The position numbers and the translations under genes are program-made. A DNA stretch of 64,000 nucleotides from NCBI RefSeq assembly GCF_001544355.1, contig NZ_BCQI01000003.1, positions 62,001 to 126,000 of the forward strand, written 5' to 3'. Source of the DNA: Alicyclobacillus acidiphilus NBRC 100859. Its GTDB lineage: Bacteria; Bacillota; Bacilli; Alicyclobacillales; Alicyclobacillaceae. The notes beneath the pieces are model-generated. The model saw only the letters and a list, made by a program, of their open reading frames with translations. It ran no database searches and was not told where the DNA came from. Below, piece by piece: positions 26,009-34,965 of this stretch (positions are counted from its first letter, which is position 1; each line of letters begins with the position of its first letter).

Positions 26009-26320
26009 CGTTCTGGCCTAACGATCTCGGCGTAAAGATCTTGCCTTACCATTTTGCCTAACGATTGGGCCGCGGCGAAGCAATTCGCCTCGGCCTCAGT
26101 GTTCACGGAAGGTGGGTTGGCTTGGGCGTATCGTGGGTATCGTTTTTCAATACGTCTCGATCATCCCTCATCACTCACCAGAATTTGCGTGAAGCGGGCG
26201 AGACGCGTTGAAAGCCGATACGTCGTTCCTGGATGGCAACCGACTGGTCCGGATTGGTTTTAGGCACGTTTCGGTTCGTTGTACAGGGCGGTGTCAAACA
26301 TCGAATGCGAGGTGCAGGGC
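26009..26320. other. 312-base gap between copZ and csoR
   Basis: The first 60 bases contain degenerate direct repeats of TGCCTAACGAT (about 26002-26065). A 69-codon frame at 26054-26263 has no ribosome site and no recognisable product. No second CsoR box and no terminator are evident, so copZ-csoR-copA may be one transcript. Confidence 0.5.
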
Positions 26321-26611
26321 ATGAGTGAACACAATCACAGTTATGGCAACCATAAATCCGAGTTGTTGGCGCGATTGAAGCGGATTGAGGGGCAGGTTCG
26401 AGGGATTCAGAAGATGATCGAAGAGGATCGGTACTGTGTGGACATCATCACGCAACTGGCGGCTGTGAAAAGCGCAACCAATCAGGTGGCGCTCAACCTG
26501 CTCGATTCGCATGCCCATCACTGCGTGAAGGAAGCGCTCGCGACGGGCAATGACGCCGATCAAAAGATCGACGAACTCATGGACGTGGTTCGAAAAGTGT
26601 CAAAAGGGTAA
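26321..26611 (+). CDS. csoR: Copper-sensing repressor CsoR
   Basis: A 96-residue all-helical repressor of the CsoR/RcnR family. The Cu(I) ligands Cys-His-Cys are present: RYCVDIITQ (first Cys) and DSHAHHCVKEA (His and second Cys). LARLKRIEGQVRGI is the family DNA-binding stretch. I chose ATG at 26321 with GAGGTG 7 bases upstream; an earlier in-frame start would add a non-conserved tail. Cu(I) binding releases it from the operator at 25755-25773. copA follows after 13 bases. Confidence 0.93.
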   Translation: MSEHNHSYGNHKSELLARLKRIEGQVRGIQKMIEEDRYCVDIITQLAAVKSATNQVALNLLDSHAHHCVKEALATGNDADQKIDELMDVVRKVSKG

Positions 26612-26624
26612 GGGGATGTGTTAG

Positions 26625-28805
26625 ATGGCAATCGAGGAACCAAACGTTCGCGAAGCCACCTTTGCCATCGAGGGTATGACTTGTGCGGCGTGCGCAGCGC
26701 GCATTGAGAAGGTGGTCGGGCGCGTCAAAGGGGTCAAGTCCGTTCAGGTGAATCTCGTGTCTGAGAAGGGCAAGGTCGCGTACCTGCCGGGGGTGACGTC
26801 GGAACAGGACATCATCCAAGCGGTGGAGAAGGCAGGGTACTCGGCGCACGTATTCACGGAGGACATGGAGAAACACGAACGCGAGAAGAAGGCGCGAGCG
26901 CATCGGCGAGAGCTGTACACGTTTACGTTCTCCGTTGTGTTGACGCTCCCGCTGGTCATTCAGATGTTCGCGATGCTCGCTGGCGCCGGGGCTTTGATGC
27001 CAAGTTGGGTCAGTCTGATTCTCGCGACGCCGGTTCAATTTTTCGTGGGCTGGCGCTTCTACAAAGGCGCGTATCATTCGTTGCGCGGCGGCGCGGCAAA
27101 TATGGATGTCCTGGTCGCGCTTGGCACGTCTGTGGCATACGTGTACAGCGTCGCCTTGGTCGCCCTGGGGCGCACCGATACGTATTTTGATTCCTCGGCC
27201 ACGGTCGTCACGCTGATTTACATGGGCAAATTGTTGGAATCTCGGGCGAAACGGCGCTCCAGTTCAGCCATTGAGCAACTCGCGAAGTTGGGCGCCAGAG
27301 TTGCCCATGTGATTCGGGACGGCGAAGAATTCGACGTTCCGGTTGAGGAGCTTCAAGTTGGTGATCTCGTCCGTGTTCGACCGGGTGAAAAAGTGCCCGC
27401 GGACGGGGTCATCGCGGACGGGGCAACGTCCATCGACGAATCGTTTTTAACGGGTGAGTCGATGCCCGTCGCGAAACAGGCAGGTTCCCCAGTCGTTGGC
27501 GCGTCCGTCAATCAGACGAACGCCTTCACGATGATGGTGACCAAGGTCGGCGCGGACACGGCGCTCGCGCAAGTGATCCGGCTTGTCGATGCGGCACAGG
27601 GATCGAAGGCGCCTGTTCAACGCCTCGCGGACACGATCTCGGGAATTTTTGTCCCCATCGTACTGGGTATCGCGTTTGTCACGTTTTTCGCGTGGGGCAT
27701 CTTCGGCGGCTGGACGCATGCGCTCGTCGCCGCGGTGGCCGTCCTCGTCATCGCCTGCCCATGTTCCCTGGGGCTGGCGACCCCGACGGCCATCATGGTC
27801 GGCACGGGACTTGGCGCGGAACACGGCATTCTCATCAAGGGCGGCGAACATCTGGAACTTGCACACAAGGTCAACACGGTCGTATTGGACAAGACGGGGA
27901 CGATCACGGCGGGGAAGCCGTCCGTGATCGACGTCTGGAGTGCCGAAGCGGCGAGCGAAGCCGATCTGGTCCGGCTTGCGGCTGCGCTGGAAGCGCAAAG
28001 CGAGCATCCACTTGGCAGGGCGATTGTGGAGTATGCCCGGGAGCGCGGGGGTGTGTGGCCGGAAGCGTCTGAGGTTCGCGCTGTTCCCGGAAAAGGGATC
28101 GAAGCGAACATCGATGGTCATGTCGTTCGCGTTGGCAATCGCCGCTGGATCGCCGAGGAGTTGTACATCCAAGTGCCTGATGAACGTCTCGCCGCGTACG
28201 AAAGTGAGGCGAAGACGGCCGTGATCGTCGCCAGCGATGACCAAATCATGGGGGTGATCGCCATCGCGGATGCCGTGAAACCCGACGCGAAGCAAGCCGT
28301 CGAGCGACTGCGGGCGATGGGCATCGACGTCTGGATGGTGACTGGGGATAACGAACGGACGGCGGAGGCGGTGGCCTCGCAGGTCGGGATCGATCACGTC
28401 ATGGCCTCGGTCCTGCCGCAGGATAAGGTGGGGAAGGTGGCCGAGCTCAAGCGTCGGGGCAGCGTGGTGGCGATGGTCGGAGACGGCATCAACGACGCGC
28501 CGGCGCTTGCCGAGGCCGATATCGGGATCGCCATGGGGACAGGCACGGATATCGCGATGGAGGCGGCGGACATTGCCCTGATGCGGTCCAATTTGATGGG
28601 CGTGGTGAACGCCATCGAGTTGTCCAAGGCGACGATGCGAAAGATTCGGCAGAACCTGTTCTGGGCGTTCTTCTACAACGTCATCGGGATTCCACTCGCG
28701 GCGGCGGGGATTTTGAATCCGATGATCGCGGGTGCGGCGATGGCCTTGAGCTCGGTCAGCGTCGTGTCAAACAGCCTGCTGCTCAAAGGCCGGCGCTTCG
28801 ATTGA
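26625..28805 (+). CDS. copA: Copper-exporting P1B-type ATPase
   Basis: A 726-residue Cu(I) pump. It has one N-terminal metal-binding domain ([12 protein letters not shown], about 18-30), then eight membrane helices. The CPC copper site is in [15 protein letters not shown], the phosphorylated Asp in DKTGTIT, the SEHPLGRAI motif binds ATP, and [10 protein letters not shown] is the hinge. The last helices carry the conserved [12 protein letters not shown] single N-terminal domain is fewer than the two in B. subtilis CopA but is common. It is the end of the copper module and precedes the recombinase genes by about 90 bases. Confidence 0.96.
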   Translation: MAIEEPNVREATFAIEGMTCAACAARIEKVVGRVKGVKSVQVNLVSEKGKVAYLPGVTSEQDIIQAVEKAGYSAHVFTEDMEKHEREKKARAHRRELYTFTFSVVLTLPLVIQMFAMLAGAGALMPSWVSLILATPVQFFVGWRFYKGAYHSLRGGAANMDVLVALGTSVAYVYSVALVALGRTDTYFDSSATVVTLIYMGKLLESRAKRRSSSAIEQLAKLGARVAHVIRDGEEFDVPVEELQVGDLVRVRPGEKVPADGVIADGATSIDESFLTGESMPVAKQAGSPVVGASVNQTNAFTMMVTKVGADTALAQVIRLVDAAQGSKAPVQRLADTISGIFVPIVLGIAFVTFFAWGIFGGWTHALVAAVAVLVIACPCSLGLATPTAIMVGTGLGAEHGILIKGGEHLELAHKVNTVVLDKTGTITAGKPSVIDVWSAEAASEADLVRLAAALEAQSEHPLGRAIVEYARERGGVWPEASEVRAVPGKGIEANIDGHVVRVGNRRWIAEELYIQVPDERLAAYESEAKTAVIVASDDQIMGVIAIADAVKPDAKQAVERLRAMGIDVWMVTGDNERTAEAVASQVGIDHVMASVLPQDKVGKVAELKRRGSVVAMVGDGINDAPALAEADIGIAMGTGTDIAMEAADIALMRSNLMGVVNAIELSKATMRKIRQNLFWAFFYNVIGIPLAAAGILNPMIAGAAMALSSVSVVSNSLLLKGRRFD

Positions 28806-28895
28806 TCCGCCTGTGATGGTCTTGCCGGCGGTCGATCGCGCCCTCAGGCAAGTGGACAAACGGCTCCATCATATCCATCCCATGAGGTGATGGGT

Positions 28896-29012
28896 ATGCC
28901 AGGTGAAAAGGTCACTGTCGACTCGGTGTCGTATGGCCGTGTCAGCCAAGAGACCATCCGCGAAGAAGTGATGGAACTGTTCTTGCTGTATCGAAACATG
29001 CGCAGGAGGTAG
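28896..29012 (+). CDS. 38-residue protein encoded just before recombinase 1
   Basis: The ATG at 28896 has GAGGTG 6 bases upstream and reads 38 codons to TAG at 29010-29012. The protein is charged and mostly helical (QETIREEVMELFLLYRNMRRR at the end, split here as QETIREEVMELF / LLYRNMRRR). Its last codons contain the AGGAGG used by recombinase 1, so the two are translationally coupled. A small basic protein directly before a large serine recombinase is a natural candidate for a recombination directionality factor, but this is inference from size and position only. Confidence 0.55.
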   Translation: MPGEKVTVDSVSYGRVSQETIREEVMELFLLYRNMRRR

Positions 29013-29016
29013 AAGC

Positions 29017-30303
29017 ATGCCTACCTGCGCCATTTACGCTCGCGTGTCGGATGAATCCCAGGTCAAAGGCGATTCCATCGAACATCAAATTGCATTCTGC
29101 CGGGAAGTGGCGCGAATTCGCAGCCTGGATAGCGACGATCCGTGGACGATCCCAGCGGAGTGCGTGTATGTCGATGAAGGTATCACAGGTACGAGCCTGA
29201 TTAAACGCCAGCAGGTGCAGCGACTGATCCGTGACGCAAGGGATCGGCGATTTGAAGTGGTCCTGTTCAAAGGGATCTCACGGTTTGCGCGTGATACGGT
29301 CGATGCCCTTGTCATGCTGCGTACCTTGCTGTCGTGCCATGTACGCGTGATATCCATGGAAGAAAACTTCGACAGCCTGCGAGACAACGCCGAGTTTGTG
29401 TTTACCATTCACAGCGCCTTGGCCCAGGCCGAGTCGGAGAAGACCGCGATTCGCGTGCGGATGGGGGCGAGCCAAAAGGCGCGATCCGGCCAGTGGAATG
29501 GGCAGCCCCCGGATGGGTACGTGCTCGACCCGCTGACGAAGCGCCTCGACATCGATTGGTCGTTCGCGCCGGTGATTCGGGAGATATTTACATTGTACGT
29601 GAACGGATACGGCGCGAGACGGATTGCCGACCTGTTGAACGAAAACGGCCAGTTCACGAAGCGCGGATACAGGTGGACGCAGAGAAGTGTCTCGCGGATT
29701 GTGCAGAATCCCGTGTATGTCGGCGACGTCGTCTATGGGCGGCGAGAGCGGCGCTATACGGTGTCTGAACATGACGATTTGTTTTCACGCAAGCGTATCA
29801 TGCGGTTCACAAACGATGTAAGCAAGGTCGTCGTGTGTGAGAATGCCCACCCAGCGATTATCGATCGCGAAACGTTCGCGAGGGCCTTGGCGGCGAAGAC
29901 CGCGAGACGGGCGTCGGGTGGCCGTGCGGGCAAACATCACCTGCTCACCAAGGGATTGATGAAGTGTTCCTGTGGGGGCAGCATGACCATCCGCTACAAC
30001 GGATCGGGCACGGCGTATTACCGTTGTCTTCGTCAGATGGACAAGGGGAAGACCGTATGTGATCAGCCCTATATTCGTGCGGACGAGATCGAAGCCGCAG
30101 TTCTGGATCGAGTCCGGATGGACGTCGAAGCCGTCGTTCGATGGGATGAAACGCCGGACTTCCAGCGGACGATGCGGCGACTGTTAAGCATGCAAACGGA
30201 TGATCCACACATCACGAAGCAGTTGCTCGCCAAGCTCGTGCGCTGCGTGTCGATTCATCGCCACAAGGTAACCATACAGTACCGCTTTCGTGAACATCCG
30301 TGA
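29017..30303 (+). CDS. Large serine recombinase 1
   Basis: A 428-residue site-specific recombinase. The N-terminal catalytic domain (1-150) has CAIYARVSDES with the nucleophile Ser11, VDEGITGTS, and KGISRFARD with the conserved Arg. The recombinase domain follows (LDPLTKRLDIDWSFAPVI onward), and a zinc ribbon is seen as CSCGG plus C...C near residues 315-350. It is shorter than phiC31-type integrases (about 600) and lacks a clear coiled-coil. AGGAGG lies 7 bases upstream of the ATG. It is about two-thirds identical by eye to recombinase 2 and probably moves this element between CGGAGGACCTCC sites. Confidence 0.95.
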   Translation: MPTCAIYARVSDESQVKGDSIEHQIAFCREVARIRSLDSDDPWTIPAECVYVDEGITGTSLIKRQQVQRLIRDARDRRFEVVLFKGISRFARDTVDALVMLRTLLSCHVRVISMEENFDSLRDNAEFVFTIHSALAQAESEKTAIRVRMGASQKARSGQWNGQPPDGYVLDPLTKRLDIDWSFAPVIREIFTLYVNGYGARRIADLLNENGQFTKRGYRWTQRSVSRIVQNPVYVGDVVYGRRERRYTVSEHDDLFSRKRIMRFTNDVSKVVVCENAHPAIIDRETFARALAAKTARRASGGRAGKHHLLTKGLMKCSCGGSMTIRYNGSGTAYYRCLRQMDKGKTVCDQPYIRADEIEAAVLDRVRMDVEAVVRWDETPDFQRTMRRLLSMQTDDPHITKQLLAKLVRCVSIHRHKVTIQYRFREHP

Positions 30304-30359
30304 GTATGGGTGAACATGCGTGAACGTGAATTTGCTCGCGTGTCGTCAAATGTCGACCT

Positions 30360-30381
30360 GAGGACCTCCTCCGGCCATCGC
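30360..30381 (+). other. Third att-like site between the recombinase genes
   Basis: GAGGACCTCC (30360-30369) matches the core of both attachment sites. The next three bases, TCC, match the left site, and the following GGCCATCGC (30373-30381) matches the right chromosomal flank 34981-34989 in register. Overall 19 of 22 bases agree with 34968-34989. A chance match this long in the 143-base gap between two recombinase genes is improbable, so it is probably a secondary or relic attachment site. Confidence 0.7.
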
Positions 30382-30446
30382 TGCAACGACAAGTTCCGGC
30401 AGTCGGACAATCTGCACAGGCATAAGCATCATCGAGGTGATAGCCG

Positions 30447-31670
30447 ATGCCTAGGTGTGCCATCTATGCTCGCGTGTCGGACGACGTACAGGTCAAGGGA
30501 GAGTCGATTGAGCACCAAATCTCCTTCTGTCAGGAGATCGCGCGCCGCCGCACAGTCGAGACGGGTGAAACCTGGACCGTCGCCGACAGTCTGACGTACG
30601 TCGACGAGGGCATCACAGGCACCAGCCTGGTGAAGCGCGCCGAAGTGCAGCGATTGATTCGCGATGCGAGAGCGGATCGGTTCGATGTCGTACTGTTTAA
30701 GGGCATATCGCGATTTGCGCGCGATACGGTCGACGCCTTGATCATGCTTCGCACGCTCCTGGCCTGTGGTGTGCGGGTCATTTCGATTGAGGAGAATTTT
30801 GACAGTCAACGCGATCAAGCGGAGTTCGTGTTCACCATCCACAGCGCGCTCGCTCAGGCGGAGTCCGAAAAGACCGCCATTCGAGTGCGCATGGGCGCTT
30901 TGCAGAAAGCCCGGCAGGGCAAGTGGAACGGCCCCCCTCCGGAGGGGTATCGGCTGAACCCGCTCACGAAGCGGCTCGATATCGATCCGGATGCAGCCCC
31001 GGTCATACGCGATATTTTCGATCTATACCTTCGCGGCTATGGATTTCGCAAAATCGCTCGGATCTTGAACGATCGCGGCCAATCGACGAAACAGGGCCAT
31101 CCCTGGACGCAGCGGCGGATCGGGCGCATCCTGTCCAATCCTGCCTACGTCGGCGATGTCGCGTACGGACGCCGCGAACGAAAAATTGCGGTGCCGGATG
31201 ACGGCGAGCTGCTCTCGCGACGGAAAACGACGGTCTGGGTGAAAAATCGCGACGCCGCGATTGTCTGCCGCGACGCGCATCCTGCCATCGTCGATCGCGA
31301 CACATTCGAGCGGGTCGCCGCACGCCTGGTCCAAAGACGCGAACGTTCGCCAAATGGGAGCAAGGCGCAGTTGTTGAGCGGTTTGCTGGCGTGTTCCTGC
31401 GGATCGAGCATGGTAACGCACTACAATGCCCATGGAACGCGGTACTATCGATGCGCAGGGCGAGCCAAACACGGTCGAGCGTTTTGCAATCAGCCATTCG
31501 TTCGCGCGGACGACGTGGAATCGTTCGTCGTCCGCGAGGCCTCGGCACACGCCCACGTTCAAGACCCGGCGAACATCGCAGGCGGTGACATGCGCTCGTG
31601 GCTGCAGCATGTGATTCAACGGGTCACGGTCGATCACGGCGAATTTCAAATGACCTATCGCCCATCGTGA
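30447..31670 (+). CDS. Large serine recombinase 2
   Basis: A 407-residue paralogue of recombinase 1. The catalytic Ser11 is in CAIYARVSDDV, followed by VDEGITGTS, KGISRFARDT and the recombinase domain (LNPLTKRLDIDPDAAPVI). The zinc ribbon is at LLACSCGSSM and RYYRCAGRAK...FCNQPF. GAGGTGAT lies about 6 bases before the ATG, in a context similar to that of the small ORF before recombinase 1. Adjacent pairs of large serine recombinases can act together, as CcrA and CcrB do in SCCmec. The two may differ in site preference, which the third att-like site would allow. Confidence 0.95.
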   Translation: MPRCAIYARVSDDVQVKGESIEHQISFCQEIARRRTVETGETWTVADSLTYVDEGITGTSLVKRAEVQRLIRDARADRFDVVLFKGISRFARDTVDALIMLRTLLACGVRVISIEENFDSQRDQAEFVFTIHSALAQAESEKTAIRVRMGALQKARQGKWNGPPPEGYRLNPLTKRLDIDPDAAPVIRDIFDLYLRGYGFRKIARILNDRGQSTKQGHPWTQRRIGRILSNPAYVGDVAYGRRERKIAVPDDGELLSRRKTTVWVKNRDAAIVCRDAHPAIVDRDTFERVAARLVQRRERSPNGSKAQLLSGLLACSCGSSMVTHYNAHGTRYYRCAGRAKHGRAFCNQPFVRADDVESFVVREASAHAHVQDPANIAGGDMRSWLQHVIQRVTVDHGEFQMTYRPS

Positions 31671-31695
31671 TGACGCCTTCAGGAAAGGGTTTCTG

Positions 31696-31795
31696 TTGAA
31701 CCTCTGGATATACCGCTTTATACTGCGAGAAGCGAAACGTTGAACGCAACAGTTGCGAAGCCCACTAGGGGAAGCCCACAAAGGTGGGCTTTATG
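31696..31795 (+). promoter_or_regulatory. Promoter followed by competing hairpins (leader or small RNA)
   Basis: TTGAAC (31696-31701) and TATACT (31719-31724) are 17 bases apart. About 35 bases on, GAAGCCCAC occurs twice (31757-31765 and 31771-31779), and either copy can pair with GTGGGCTT (31784-31791), which is followed by TATG. It could be a roughly 65-base transcript or an attenuator for the MFS gene 305 bases downstream. The U-run is weak. Confidence 0.4.
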
Positions 31796-31996
31796 TTGCG
31801 CGATTGCTCTCGTGGGCAGCTTGGCATTCAACGGGTCTACGCGAATACACACAGCTTGGTAAACGCGTCAGGCCCAAGGATTGAATCAGGAGAGCGCAGA
31901 TCTCATCAGACGCTCAGGCCATGCGCTCTCCGCGTAATTTCGGCTGGGCCGGCGCGGAGTGGGCCCTTCCTTTGCCCAATTGTAAAGGTTTCGATC

Positions 31997-32062
31997 TTGG
32001 CAGACTGTTCTCGCTGTGCTGTAATAAGCGTAGAGTAACTTGTTATGACATCATAAGGAGTT
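31997..32062 (+). promoter_or_regulatory. MFS exporter promoter with palindromic operator
   Basis: TTGGCA (31997-32002) and TGTAAT (32020-32025) are 17 bases apart. Just downstream of the expected start, TTATGA-CA-TCATAA (32043-32056) is a perfect palindrome, extended by AACT (32037) and AGTT (32059) arms. It looks like the operator of a TetR- or MarR-type repressor, but no such gene is nearby. The rest of the 31671-32100 gap shows no gene. Confidence 0.55.
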
Positions 32063-32100
32063 GTGGGCGGAGCATGCGAGAGCCCGAGGGGGAGTTTGCC

Positions 32101-33528
32101 GTGATCGACAAAGTGCCGCTGCAATCGGTGTGTCATCGCGAGAAGTACCATTGGTTCGTGGTTGGAACGGTCTGCGTCGGAGCGTTCATGGCTGCGCTCG
32201 ATTCCAGCATCGTCAACATCTCTTTGCCCGTGCTGAAGCACGCTTTCGGCACGCGAATGAGCACCATCGAGTGGGTGAGCCTGACCTATCTTTTGACGTT
32301 GGCGGCCACGATTGTGCCCTTCAGTCGACTCGCGGACATGTACGGCCGGCGCTGGATGTATACCATTGGTTTTTTCGTTTTTATCGTTGGTTCTCTCTCC
32401 TGTGGCCTCGCGGCCTCTTTGCCAGTGTTGTTCGGATCTCGAATTGTTCAAGCGCTGGGAGCGGCTATGCTGCAATCCAACAGTGTGTCGATCATCACGG
32501 CGGCGACACCTGCCAAAGATCGCGGCAAGGCCATCGGAATCCAGGCGATGGCGCAAGGTGTCGGATTGAGTCTGGGACCCGTGATTGGCGGCACGTTCCT
32601 CACGTTCTTGGGCTGGCGCTGGATTTTCTACGTGAACGTCCCAGTCGGCATCATGGGTACGCTTCTCGGCATCATGCTGTTGCCAGCGGACGAACGCCAC
32701 CCGCGCTCGGGGAAATTTGACGTCTGGGGTACGATGGTCCTTGCGCCGACGCTTGTGGCGATTGTGTACGTTTTGAACTCGGGCTCACAGGCCGACTGGG
32801 GCTCCCTTGTCATGCTGGTGTGTTACGGCGTGATCGCGGCCGGGTTGACTGGATTTTGGTGGATTGAACGGAGGGTCCCGACGCCGATCGTGGATCTGAG
32901 CCTGTTTCGCAACCGAACGTTTGTTGTCGGGAACGCGTCCGTTGCCTTGTCCTTCGCCGTGATGTACGCGGTGATGTTTCTGGCGCCCTTTTATATGGAC
33001 GATGTGCATCATCTGAACGCATTGACATCGGGCATCGTGTTGATGGTGATCCCCGTGGGCATGGCGATCTTCACGCCTTTGTCGGGTTTCCTGGCCGATC
33101 GCGTCGGCCCCAGGCTCCCATCCGTCCTGGGGATGTCTGTGGTCTGTGTCGGCGCATTGGCCATCTCCGTCTTCACAGTGTGGTACGCGGGTGTTTTGTT
33201 TGCCGCCGGGTTCTTTGTGATTGGCTGCGGCATGGGCGTCTTCACACCGGCGAACAACAGCCAGGTGATGGGAACGCTGCCCTCCAGTCGCCTCGGCGTC
33301 GGCGGCGGCATCCTGAACTTGGCGAGAACGCTCGGCATGGGCTTCGGTGTCGCGATGGGCGGCTTGTCGTATCAGGCGTTTTTGCGCATGTATGGCGCGA
33401 TCGACGAGAACCGGCCTCGCATGGATCAAATGATCCCCGCTTTCCGCGATTCCTTTCTGCTCGTCGGCGTCTTGGCGCTTGTCGTGGTTCTCCTGCTGGT
33501 TCTGGGTGCGCGGAGATCGCGCTCCTAG
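32101..33528 (+). CDS. MFS drug exporter, DHA2 (EmrB/QacA) family
   Basis: A 14-helix proton-driven exporter of about 475 residues. Motif A lies in the loop SRLADMYGRRWMYTIGF, and the family start ALDSSIVNISLPVL and motif C (GPVIGGTFLTFLGWRWIFYVNVPVG) are clear. The GTG at 32101 has GGGGGAG 6 bases upstream; an ATG at 32074 in the same frame would add nine residues with a poorly spaced site. The promoter and palindromic operator upstream suggest induction by its substrate. It is part of the resistance cargo of the element. Confidence 0.92.
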   Translation: MIDKVPLQSVCHREKYHWFVVGTVCVGAFMAALDSSIVNISLPVLKHAFGTRMSTIEWVSLTYLLTLAATIVPFSRLADMYGRRWMYTIGFFVFIVGSLSCGLAASLPVLFGSRIVQALGAAMLQSNSVSIITAATPAKDRGKAIGIQAMAQGVGLSLGPVIGGTFLTFLGWRWIFYVNVPVGIMGTLLGIMLLPADERHPRSGKFDVWGTMVLAPTLVAIVYVLNSGSQADWGSLVMLVCYGVIAAGLTGFWWIERRVPTPIVDLSLFRNRTFVVGNASVALSFAVMYAVMFLAPFYMDDVHHLNALTSGIVLMVIPVGMAIFTPLSGFLADRVGPRLPSVLGMSVVCVGALAISVFTVWYAGVLFAAGFFVIGCGMGVFTPANNSQVMGTLPSSRLGVGGGILNLARTLGMGFGVAMGGLSYQAFLRMYGAIDENRPRMDQMIPAFRDSFLLVGVLALVVVLLLVLGARRSRS

Positions 33529-33632
33529 AGTGATTTCAGCCGCCTTTCGGGTGCGGTTATCACGTCCGTATGACGTTTTTCGAACTTCACGCTATAATGG
33601 AATGAAAGTCTCTGGAGAGGAGAGCGCCGTAC

Positions 33633-34583
33633 TTGAGCACGCACCATCATTCCCATGGACATGATCACGATCACGGCGACGTGTTTCACACGCATGCTCC
33701 TCTTGGAAAAATGCGGATGGCGTTCTTCCTGACGATGCTGATTCTTGTAGTAGAAGTTTTGGGCGGCGTATTTTCCGGGAGTCTCGCGCTGTTATCCGAC
33801 GCTGGGCATGTGCTGACGGACATTGCCGCCTTAGGCTTGTCGTGGTACGCGATGAAACAAGCCGAGAGGCCGTCGAACCAGAGAATGACGTACGGCTATT
33901 ATCGCGCCGGCATTTTGGCGGCGTTTATCAATGGGATCACACTGATTCTCATCACCTTGTGGATATTGTGGGAAGCGTATCAGAGATTTCAACGTCCCGA
34001 ACAAGTGGCCCCGACGTGGATGTTGATCAGCGCGGGTATTGGTCTCGCGACGAATCTGTATCTGGGATTGGGTATGAGTCACCATCACGACATCAACGTT
34101 CGCAGCGCCGTGCTGCATATGATGGGGGACGCGGCGGCGTCGGCGGGCGTGATGGTCGGCGGCGTCATCATCGCCTTCACACACTGGTATCCGATCGATC
34201 CGATTTTGAGTGTGCTGATTGGATTGCTCATCGCCTTCGGCGCATGGCGCATCGTTCAGCAGACCGTGGTCATTCTGATGGAGGGCACGCCGCGTGACGT
34301 CGATTTGGATCGGGTGGTTGGAGCCATTCGCTCCGTGCCTGGTGTGAACAATGTCCACGACGTTCACGCGTGGACCATCACGAGCGGACGAAACGCCCTC
34401 TCTTGCCATATCGCCCTGAATGGATCGCAAACTGTCACCGACAGTCAATCGGTCATCCGCGAGATCGAACACCGCCTCGCGCATCTTGGCATTGGCCATG
34501 TGACGGTTCAAATGGAGGATCAGAACCATCCCCACGAGGACCACGTGTTTTGCACAAATCCCGATGGAACGCATCGCCATTGA
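33633..34583 (+). CDS. czcD: Cation diffusion facilitator, CzcD-like Zn/Co/Cd exporter
   Basis: A 316-residue CDF transporter with six helices. It begins with a His-rich stretch (STHHHSHGHDHDHGD), has the two membrane metal sites SDAGHVLTD and HMMGDAAASAGV (HxxxD pairs), and ends with a cytoplasmic domain and another His-rich tail. CzcD-type proteins exchange Zn2+, Co2+ or Cd2+ for K+ or H+. The start is TTG with GAGAGGAG upstream. It lies 104 bases after the MFS gene and ends with a strong bidirectional terminator. Confidence 0.93.
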   Translation: MSTHHHSHGHDHDHGDVFHTHAPLGKMRMAFFLTMLILVVEVLGGVFSGSLALLSDAGHVLTDIAALGLSWYAMKQAERPSNQRMTYGYYRAGILAAFINGITLILITLWILWEAYQRFQRPEQVAPTWMLISAGIGLATNLYLGLGMSHHHDINVRSAVLHMMGDAAASAGVMVGGVIIAFTHWYPIDPILSVLIGLLIAFGAWRIVQQTVVILMEGTPRDVDLDRVVGAIRSVPGVNNVHDVHAWTITSGRNALSCHIALNGSQTVTDSQSVIREIEHRLAHLGIGHVTVQMEDQNHPHEDHVFCTNPDGTHRH

Positions 34584-34629
34584 GAGGATGGAAGTTGGGG
34601 AGTGTGGAAGTGCGCGAGCGGAAGTGAAC

Positions 34630-34668
34630 AAAAGCGGTCCGAGGTGATTCCACGCTCGAACCGCTTTT
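34630..34668. terminator. Bidirectional terminator after the CDF exporter
   Basis: AAAAGCGGT-CCGAG (34630-34643) pairs with CTCG-AACCGCTTTT (34655-34668), with one mismatch. It has A-runs and T-runs on both sides, so it can stop both the CDF transcript and anything arriving from the small minus-strand ORF. Confidence 0.85.
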
Positions 34669-34691
34669 CGCCATTCCCATCGTTTCCTGAT

Positions 34692-34808
34692 TTAGACTTT
34701 CATCGATTGAATTGCTTGTTCAATACGTTCTGTTTTCTTCCTCAAAAAGCGATTGAGTGCGATCATTCCGGCTGCGAACGCGATAACCACGGCAACTGTT
34801 TCAACCAT
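34692..34808 (-). CDS. 38-residue single-helix membrane protein near the right end
   Basis: The minus strand reads ATG at 34808 to TAA at 34692. AGGAAGGTG lies about 8 bases upstream. The product has one hydrophobic helix (residues about 4-22, VAVVIAFAAGMIALNRFL) and then a basic/acidic amphipathic tail (RKKTERIEQAIQSMKV). Its layout resembles small bacterial holin-, toxin- or regulator-like membrane peptides. It is the last gene before the right attachment site. No function can be assigned. Confidence 0.6.
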   Translation of the reverse strand: MVETVAVVIAFAAGMIALNRFLRKKTERIEQAIQSMKV

Positions 34809-34965
34809 CTACTTGCACCTTCCTGAGAGTATTCGTGAAGATTGCCTACTGCATCTTCATCTCTGTAATCAGTCTACCCAAATTTGCTTGAAAAAAACTT
34901 CAAAGGTACCTTTGTGCGCAAAATCATACGTTCCAAAATGTGGATAACTCGTGTTGCACGATGGG
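34809..34965. other. AT-rich right arm of the element with a 14-bp palindrome
   Basis: This stretch is much more AT-rich than the rest of the window. It holds the perfect palindrome CAAAGGTACCTTTG (34901-34914), 52 bases from the right core, and a TTGAA...TTCAA inverted repeat at 34889-34903. These could bind recombinase accessory proteins or drive the small minus-strand gene. No coding sequence is seen. Confidence 0.5.

Noticed and set aside
26054-26263. A 69-codon frame between copZ and csoR.
   Set aside because: It has no ribosome site and no recognisable sequence features.
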